This document shows, piece by piece, positions 37,401 through 42,689 of a DNA stretch of 42,689 bases. A program made the position numbers and the translations under genes. Where the stretch lies: assembly GCA_002746425.1 (NCBI GenBank), contig NVXB01000001.1:61604-104292 (forward strand), read 5' to 3'. The stretch's first letter is position 1. Each line of letters begins with the position of its first letter. The notes beneath the pieces are model-generated. The model saw nothing but the letters and a program-made list of their open reading frames with translations. It ran no database searches and was not told the DNA's origin. This DNA comes from Hyphomicrobiales bacterium (lineage in GTDB: Bacteria; Pseudomonadota; Alphaproteobacteria; Rhizobiales; GCA-2746425).

Positions 37401-40177
37401 GGTGATATAGGTGTTTTAGTTTCAATATTTGGTTCGCCCTTAGTAACAACCAAATCGCCATCTTTAGTGATAGATAATAAATCAATTCTTGGGAGGTAAT
37501 ATTCAATATCTGCTTGAAAATTACTATCTGGATCAGGTATATAAGATCCAGATGAAACACTTATGAAACTTGTATTGGCTATTACTGGATTTTCTGTAGC
37601 ATTTCCTTCAGTAGTTGAAGAATTTGCTGTATTAAACCTCTGAGGTCTAAAGTCGACAAGACCTCTAGCATCTCTGCCATTAATGAGTGGGATGTCACCA
37701 ATATTAATATTAGTGCTATTTGCTGTGTCACCCTCATCTTGAATGGGATATGAATCAACGGAGAAGAAACCAGCACCAGCGGTAGTATTAGCCTCAAAGT
37801 GATTTAACTTAATTAAAAGTTTCGAAGACGCTGTTAAATTATCTGCATATGCTGGATTTACTACTAATTTACCATGGTCATACAGAGAATCTCTATGTCC
37901 ATTATCAAGATAAAACCAATTAGTTCTGTCGGGATTACTTTCCGAATATGTGGCACCCACATAAACGGAATCAATTTTAGTAATATCAATTAAACCAAGA
38001 TTAAATGGACCAGCAACTCCTGCAGTAGCGCAATCAATTTTAACAAATATATCTTTTTTGATTTCTTTCGAAACACCAACTGCTGTTGTTCTTAAGACTG
38101 GGAAGTTGCCGTATACAGTTTGTGACCCTGAATCAAGAGACATATTCGTTGACACGGAAAATTGTGTATTTGATAAAACTTGTATAGAACCATTAGTAGA
38201 TTCTGTGTTAATGATATGACCCTCTGGCCAGAATTGTTGCATTGTAACGCCTGCGACTGTCACATCGGCGTTGATACTCATGCTAGTTGAGTTAGCAATA
38301 GCGGTAATTCTTCGAACATCAGCAGAAGCAGGTAATCTAATAAAATCATTTTCAGCAAAATCAGTATCAAATGCTGTACCAGAACCAGTAATCGTATTAC
38401 CAGACGCAGTAACAGTACCAGCAACATTTGCGCTATATGCTTCAGTTGAAAGTGCAACATCATAATTTAATTCACCTACATCAGAAAGAGTTCCAATAGA
38501 AGAATTTAATCTTTCACTACCGCCAGCATATGGAGAATTAAGAGTAAACGTTACAAATCCATTTGATTGCAGAGTTGCAGATGCTGTATCTCTAAATACA
38601 AATTGAGTATCATTAACGCCATTTATATCTGTTAATCTTTTAATTGATGAGACACCTAAATCGAAAACTAGGTTGTTATTTTTAGAATCTTTAATAAGAG
38701 CTTTACTATCTTCTAAAACAATATCGCCTTTGGCTTTACCGTACGCTGAATCTATATAGAAACTTTTAGCATTAGCAGAAAACGAATTACCAGAATCCAT
38801 CTTCACGTTAAAAATATACATTCTATATTGGCAATCACCAGTACCTTTAGTACCATTATTATAAGCAAATGATCTAATATTTGCGGTGCCGATTGCGCTG
38901 CCAGAAGGCGCAGAACCTGCACCATCAACTTCAGATACTGCATTTTGAGCAGTGTCATAAATGTCAACTTCTGCAATATTATCAATATCAAAATTGCCTA
39001 ATACTTCTTCAATGATGACATAGTTACCAAAATTAGCTGTAACAATCTGTGCTTGCGCTTCATCTGTCGTTACAGCTCTTTCTACTTCAATTTTTTTAGA
39101 ACCAATTAATTCAACACGAGCGCCATCTACATAAGCAATACCAGGTGAAGTTTCGTAATACATAAGAGAAGTATTTGAATTAACTAAAGTTTCTACTGCG
39201 AATGGTTTTATTGTATAATTACCTGATTCTTCTTTGGTTCTGCGATTAATTTCATCGCCCAGAAGATTATATGCGGGATCAGTGTGTTCTTCAACTGGTT
39301 CACTGTTATTAAATTCTGCTATAGGGAAGAATGAAATAGCAGAATTTATTGTAGTTTTATCAACGGCATACAATACTGGTGTAAGTTTTAATCTATCAGC
39401 TCCAGGCGCTGCAAAATTTGGCTCACCTAAAGCGTTATCATGTAATGAACCATCTTCTAAATTGTTAATTAAAAATTCATCTGTTTTAAAACCAATAGCA
39501 TAATTTGTAGTGTTAGTGTCATAATTTTTAACTAGAATTTTTTGTTTATCAACTTTAGAAAAATATCCTTTTTGATATACAATGCCATCAGATGATGAAA
39601 CAGAATAAGCAATGCCAGTGGAGTTTGCAGTACCATTTGCAGTCAACATGTCGATCGTGTCAAATATATTGTTTGAATCCAGAGCACTTAATTTTTCTTG
39701 GTTTTCGTTGTAAACTGTAATAGTTTCGCCGGATGTGAATGTACTCACATCATTATTGGAACCATCTTTACCAGTCGTAACATAATTAAGATAAATTCTA
39801 TTTGTTGCTGGGTACTGAGATATAAAACCAGAATAAATTAATTCAGGAACAGCTCTAACACCTGTGTTTGATACAAGCACATAATCTGTATTAATAGCAG
39901 AAAGTGTTATAGAAGTATTAGTGCCAAATTGATTGACAAGATGAATATAATTTTGTTGAGGGTTATATGAGAGTGCAACGCCGTCAACGACAGATCCTTC
40001 TTTAAAAATATGAGAAGAAAATCTAGATATTTGATTTTGTAGTATAGTTTGTAATTGATTTAACTCACGTGTTTGTACACCAAGAGCAGGTTTAAAGAGT
40101 ATTTTAACGTACTGGTCATCATCATCATACGTATCAAAATATGGTGATGAAGTTAAATCTGTAATTATTTTTGTCAT
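34463..40177 (-). CDS. Giant virion structural protein (DUF4815-type baseplate/fibre protein)
   Basis: 1904-residue protein, the largest in the window. The N-terminus contains YFDTYDDDDQYVKILFKPAL followed by VQTRELNQLQTILQNQISRF and a KEGSVVDG stretch, the pattern of DUF4815 proteins, which in marine T4-like phages are annotated as gp10-like or baseplate/fibre structural proteins. Most of the rest is Ser/Thr/Asn/Gly/Val-rich beta sequence. A linker near residue ~1165 contains ten threonines in a row after SGR. It lies downstream of gp8 and upstream of gp13, where T4 has gp9-gp12. It overlaps gp8 by 4 bases. Probably joins the baseplate and fibres. Confidence 0.85.
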   Translation of the reverse strand: MTKIITDLTSSPYFDTYDDDDQYVKILFKPALGVQTRELNQLQTILQNQISRFSSHIFKEGSVVDGVALSYNPQQNYIHLVNQFGTNTSITLSAINTDYVLVSNTGVRAVPELIYSGFISQYPATNRIYLNYVTTGKDGSNNDVSTFTSGETITVYNENQEKLSALDSNNIFDTIDMLTANGTANSTGIAYSVSSSDGIVYQKGYFSKVDKQKILVKNYDTNTTNYAIGFKTDEFLINNLEDGSLHDNALGEPNFAAPGADRLKLTPVLYAVDKTTINSAISFFPIAEFNNSEPVEEHTDPAYNLLGDEINRRTKEESGNYTIKPFAVETLVNSNTSLMYYETSPGIAYVDGARVELIGSKKIEVERAVTTDEAQAQIVTANFGNYVIIEEVLGNFDIDNIAEVDIYDTAQNAVSEVDGAGSAPSGSAIGTANIRSFAYNNGTKGTGDCQYRMYIFNVKMDSGNSFSANAKSFYIDSAYGKAKGDIVLEDSKALIKDSKNNNLVFDLGVSSIKRLTDINGVNDTQFVFRDTASATLQSNGFVTFTLNSPYAGGSERLNSSIGTLSDVGELNYDVALSTEAYSANVAGTVTASGNTITGSGTAFDTDFAENDFIRLPASADVRRITAIANSTSMSINADVTVAGVTMQQFWPEGHIINTESTNGSIQVLSNTQFSVSTNMSLDSGSQTVYGNFPVLRTTAVGVSKEIKKDIFVKIDCATAGVAGPFNLGLIDITKIDSVYVGATYSESNPDRTNWFYLDNGHRDSLYDHGKLVVNPAYADNLTASSKLLIKLNHFEANTTAGAGFFSVDSYPIQDEGDTANSTNINIGDIPLINGRDARGLVDFRPQRFNTANSSTTEGNATENPVIANTSFISVSSGSYIPDPDSNFQADIEYYLPRIDLLSITKDGDLVVTKGEPNIETKTPISPSDGMLIASITVPGYPSLTTREGEIYNRIDLKTRINLRYNRGYTMSDIGVLDKRLSRVEYYSVLNLLEQQTKDLIIPDENGLDRFKNGFFAEPFVSHNLGRINDFEYKIAIDKDTKVARPFFKKHSIDYQLNSNTSSSIQVSGSKVTLPFTSELYISQPYATKVRNCTESVWKWKGDVTLYPEYDHFKDEDNLPAVNVEIDLATPFEEFAATPFGTQFGEWRTVSRDTNRERTTSGRTTTTTTTTTTSSARDSLQLNVDVSTSEYNFGSFVKDISINPYMRSREIAFVAHGLKPNTLMHIFFDRQNMDANCAPGILSGVVDVLQGQENKIISRTADFGADLTADSVGTVYGIFKIPASEFRVGDREFIISDIDDLETSSDASLSGAKTIYTASNLAITSQEITLNTRDPSISAISSPDTREITSINVNRTTIAPPRNNFGDDFNRGNGPSDDGDPISQSFLVTTPESSVMFVDKLGLYFKTKDNVLGVTIYITEMAYGYPNTAKTIAKKRIESVDVNISSDGTVETVIDFDDVFALNKDLYYCFQVKPDGDSPEYTIWLAGLGEIDVATEEQVFSNPYIGVTFVSANRNTWTAIQDEDIKFNLYRAKFTTGTGTAVFENEADEYVTIDGINKANSSIAPSVGDVIYTANSTSPLTANSDPVAYVQRSDEALNEIIMDSSSGGFTANTDIEIHREFMNGESSISTNTLIATATIESIDNKQYSAIVPRFASIAPNFTSLSYSHKGTDTSYAVDSGFTLVTPETENEKFDKMRNIVSKSNEITAMSGNKSSTYNIALTSTNDFVSPVIDMLRKSSIVIENMINNDNTDEDTRYGAAITKYISREIVLKDNQDAEDFIAYVAAYRPVGTDVEVYIKFLNNEDYTTIDEKVWTKMEKISGENTYSTTNNRNDFKEYEYGVPATAPATSAAFKNALNNNILEYVDVDGGVYRGFKNFMIKIVLLSDSKAKIPMLNDARGIALQI

Positions 40178-41610
40178 GTATTACTTTCTAAATTCAGTAT
40201 AAATTTAATATCTTCAGAAACATTTTGATCGTGTTCTACGCCATTAGTGTGAGTACTATAGTAGAGAATACTGCCAGATAATGTTTCTGCGTCCTTATTT
40301 TTAATAATATTTATAGTACCAGTAACAGAATTTGCATCAGAAATTACCTCTCCGTTAGCAAAATCACCAATAACATCATTTATTTTAACGTGTGTAGAGT
40401 TGGAATAATAAATCATTCCAGATGCATTAGCACCAGTCACTAAACTACCCACAGCCATTGTTGTAGTAATATCAGCTGAGATACCATATGAAATAGTATT
40501 TTGCCCAGGTGAATTGGTATTAGGATTATTTAGTAAAGATGATCTATAAAATGTAAAACTATTATTAGGGAGTGTTTGATGTTCATTCAAAAGAAAATTA
40601 GATGAAATCATTAATTTTTTAGCGTTTAATTCACTTATTGCATCACTCCCATGGCCAAGTTCGGGCGATAGTAAAAATGTAACTTCTACATCTCCACCTG
40701 TGCCGTTTGTGGTAAGTGACAATTCAGGTTTAATATAATCACTTCCAGGATCAATAACGATGATTTGTGATAGTTCTTCATTCTCACCAATAACTGAGTA
40801 TCCTTCAAATCCTGTGCCTCTTCTATCACTTATTTCAACTTTTGGTGATATAATATATTCTGAATCAACATTAAGAGAAACGCCCGATGAAAACGTGATA
40901 TATTTACCTGTCGAATTGGCGTATGAAGTTGATACATTTGTTAATGTTCCTACACCCGTGCCATTATTAATGTAAACATTAAAATTCTGATAGGCATTTG
41001 TAATAGATGACGCAGTGTCTTCAATTTTGTAAACTTGTGTTGATAATTTTTGTTGAACAGTGCCAGTATTATAAAGACTAAAATTAGTGTTGCCCTCATC
41101 GATAGTAACGAAATCAATCGTTCCTGAAACTGAATTACCAACAATGTCATTATCTTCTATAATAGGAATAAAATCTGTAGTCGAAAATTTATTAAATTCA
41201 GCTTCTGTTAAAGTGAACATATATTTCCAAATGTAGCCATCAGATTCTTCTATTAGCGAATTTCCTCTAGTAATCGGTTCTATAGTAGAAGGTGTACTTG
41301 CAGAATTATATATGCATTTATACACATCTCTATTTTGGTTAATAACATGAAAGTTGTTATTAGAAATATTATCATATCTATCATATGTTGTATTAGCAAC
41401 CCAACTATTTTTAGAAATCAAGGCCGCAGTGTCTGTTGTTAATATTTTTTTAGCAAAAATGAGATTTCTTTTAGTGTTTCGGTAAGCAGTGTCATCAAAT
41501 GTAATATCAGTTGGGAGAGTAACATCTCCCAGCCCAACATACATATTTTCGGCTAAAATATCAGTATTGATATTATTAAAAGTGTATTTAATATAAGAAA
41601 TGCTATCCAT
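40174..41610 (-). CDS. 8: Baseplate wedge protein (gp8-like)
   Basis: 478-residue protein, longer than T4 gp8 (334). gp8-family signs are in the first 150 residues: NMYVGLGDVTLP, the VYKCIYNSASTPSTIEP segment and the ESDGYIWKYMFTLTEAEFN motif (T4 has DGYVWEYLFEI). Later parts are Ser/Gly/Asn-rich and without clear family match, so this may be an enlarged marine-type version. It directly follows the partial structural gene (next start one base after its stop) and overlaps the giant gene by ATGA. Confidence 0.75.
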   Translation of the reverse strand: MDSISYIKYTFNNINTDILAENMYVGLGDVTLPTDITFDDTAYRNTKRNLIFAKKILTTDTAALISKNSWVANTTYDRYDNISNNNFHVINQNRDVYKCIYNSASTPSTIEPITRGNSLIEESDGYIWKYMFTLTEAEFNKFSTTDFIPIIEDNDIVGNSVSGTIDFVTIDEGNTNFSLYNTGTVQQKLSTQVYKIEDTASSITNAYQNFNVYINNGTGVGTLTNVSTSYANSTGKYITFSSGVSLNVDSEYIISPKVEISDRRGTGFEGYSVIGENEELSQIIVIDPGSDYIKPELSLTTNGTGGDVEVTFLLSPELGHGSDAISELNAKKLMISSNFLLNEHQTLPNNSFTFYRSSLLNNPNTNSPGQNTISYGISADITTTMAVGSLVTGANASGMIYYSNSTHVKINDVIGDFANGEVISDANSVTGTINIIKNKDAETLSGSILYYSTHTNGVEHDQNVSEDIKFILNLESNT

Positions 41611-42689
41611 TTAATTTTCCGTTATTAATGATTCAAATTGTGTATTTTGGTCAACATTATTTACATGTCTAATATTACCAAACGCTTTTTTACCAGATGG
41701 GTGTACTGTCTTTTCTAAAATATTCTCATACTGAGAAAAAGTTTCATTAGATTTAATATCATAAGAATATTCTTGGTAATAAAATGAATCCTGTAAGAAT
41801 TTTTTATTGCTAAGAAAACTGTTATCATCTTGATAATATCCTTCCAATTGTCCTACTGCTCCTACAATTGTCCTGCCAGAAATAATCTTACCTGCGCCGT
41901 TTGTTAAACTAATAACCACACCATCTTCATAATTAAAGAGAGATGAAATAATAGTTACTGTTTCGGCTTTATTGATTCCAAAATCTGGATATCCAAGAAT
42001 AACAGCATTGTTTCCCAGAAATCCTCCATTACCATCATCGATTTCTAAATCTGATATTTCTGTGTCATTAGCGTATATATCAACAATTTCATCATATCCA
42101 ATACCAGGATCAAGTGTTATAAGTGTAGAAATTGGACCAACGTTATAGGTTTGAAATTGTAGAGCAACACCAATAATTGTAGTAGTATTTGCTGGCGAAA
42201 TTCCAGGCATTGCATAGTCCGCTGCATTTAAATTAGTATTAGCATATGGAGCAAGAGCTACATTTGACACACTTAAAGTTAAGTCGGCAACAATCGGACC
42301 GATGATAAATTCAGCGCCCGTGCCTGGAATACCTCTTTTTACTACGGAAACATCAGTGAAAGTTTCTCTATAACCAGAACCATTTACTGTAATTTCTGGG
42401 TTAATAACACCAACATCTTCAATAGTGTCAATAGACGACACCACAAATTCTAAATCTGAATTTATGCTATCATAAAATATCTGGCCTTTAGATAAATCAT
42501 TACTAGAATAAGAAATTGACATGCCAGTTAATGAACCTAATATTTTAGGGCTGTCATTAATTTCATTTATGCTGTTGTAAATTCTTTCATGTCTCTTGAA
42601 TTCACCTGCGATATGTGAAATCCAAAGAATATTGTTTTTCTTGCCATTGTAAATAATATTTTCATATGATTCTACGAAAGCAGTTGCTT
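41611..42689 (-). CDS. Baseplate/virion structural protein (5' end outside window)
   Basis: The reading frame is open to the right edge, giving at least 359 residues. An ATG at 42522 is not the true start, because upstream codons read as good protein (for example YENIIYNGKKNNILWISHIA). The remainder contains beta repeats with VNGSGYRETFTDVSVVKRG and LDPGIGYDEIVDIYAND, motifs of the form G-x-G-Y that recur in phage baseplate proteins. It precedes gp8, the place of gp7 in T4, but I cannot match it to gp7. Residues near the C-terminus have a YYQDDNSFLSNKKFLQDSFYY stretch (split here for length: YYQDDNSFLSN, then KKFLQDSFYY). Confidence 0.75.
   Translation of the reverse strand, partial: ATAFVESYENIIYNGKKNNILWISHIAGEFKRHERIYNSINEINDSPKILGSLTGMSISYSSNDLSKGQIFYDSINSDLEFVVSSIDTIEDVGVINPEITVNGSGYRETFTDVSVVKRGIPGTGAEFIIGPIVADLTLSVSNVALAPYANTNLNAADYAMPGISPANTTTIIGVALQFQTYNVGPISTLITLDPGIGYDEIVDIYANDTEISDLEIDDGNGGFLGNNAVILGYPDFGINKAETVTIISSLFNYEDGVVISLTNGAGKIISGRTIVGAVGQLEGYYQDDNSFLSNKKFLQDSFYYQEYSYDIKSNETFSQYENILEKTVHPSGKKAFGNIRHVNNVDQNTQFESLITEN

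Noticed and set aside
1..42689. CRISPR array, insertion sequence, integrase or attachment site
   Set aside because: No regularly spaced short repeats, transposase, integrase motif or flanking direct repeats were seen; the only tandem repeats are coding units in the two repeat proteins.

Overview
This window is part of the genome of a T4-like tailed phage (contractile-tailed myovirus lineage), AT-rich throughout by eye. The diagnosis rests on syntenic T4 modules: a minus-strand late operon reading gp8 - giant DUF4815-type protein - gp13 - gp14 - gp15 - gp16 - gp17 - gp18 - gp19 - gp20 - gp67 - gp68-like - gp21 - gp22 - gp23, and a plus-strand module with an Rnl2-type RNA ligase, dCMP hydroxymethylase (gp42), dCMP deaminase, DNA polymerase (gp43), UvsX and gp41 helicase. 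TATAAATA late-promoter boxes precede several virion genes. The host cannot be proven. A phage-borne DUF1127 gene, a family most abundant in Alpha- and Gammaproteobacteria, and an Rz/Rz1-type spanin pair point to a Gram-negative, possibly alphaproteobacterial, host.

Region 1 (1-14,760, plus strand) holds early/middle genes. It opens inside an RNA ligase gene, followed by small accessory genes (a tandem paralog pair, a minimal winged-helix protein, two proteins sharing a C-terminal domain, DUF1127). A nucleotide-metabolism cluster follows (DUF1599/Nmad1-like, gp42 with a C-terminal extension, dCMP deaminase, Cys-rich peptide), which suggests hydroxymethylated cytosine in the phage DNA. Then come gp43, interrupted by a 162-residue mini-intein in polymerase motif C, UvsX, gp41, the spanin pair, two metallophosphoesterases, a membrane protein, two zinc-ribbon paralogs and a secreted protein. 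A bidirectional terminator at 14,765-14,784 closes the region against the convergent late operon.

Region 2 (14,810-42,689, mostly minus strand) holds the head, tail, packaging, neck and baseplate genes in T4 order. Three islands of plus-strand genes interrupt it: gp19/gp18 (21.1-23.5 kb, with a Vsr-like homing endonuclease), gp18/gp17 (25.5-27.0 kb, with two tRNAs alternating with two paralogous genes) and gp15/gp14 (30.7-31.25 kb, with a frameshifted DUF4031 gene). Each island begins with a divergent promoter cassette in which a minus-strand late-type box and a plus-strand TTTACA -35 box have identical spacing. Two paralogous repeat proteins with a T4-like capsid-targeting N-terminus sit directly behind gp14 and gp15. 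They have no T4 counterpart and are the best candidates here for an undescribed function, perhaps as internal head proteins delivered into the host.

The first and last genes are cut by the window edges. No stretch longer than 300 bases lacks a gene.
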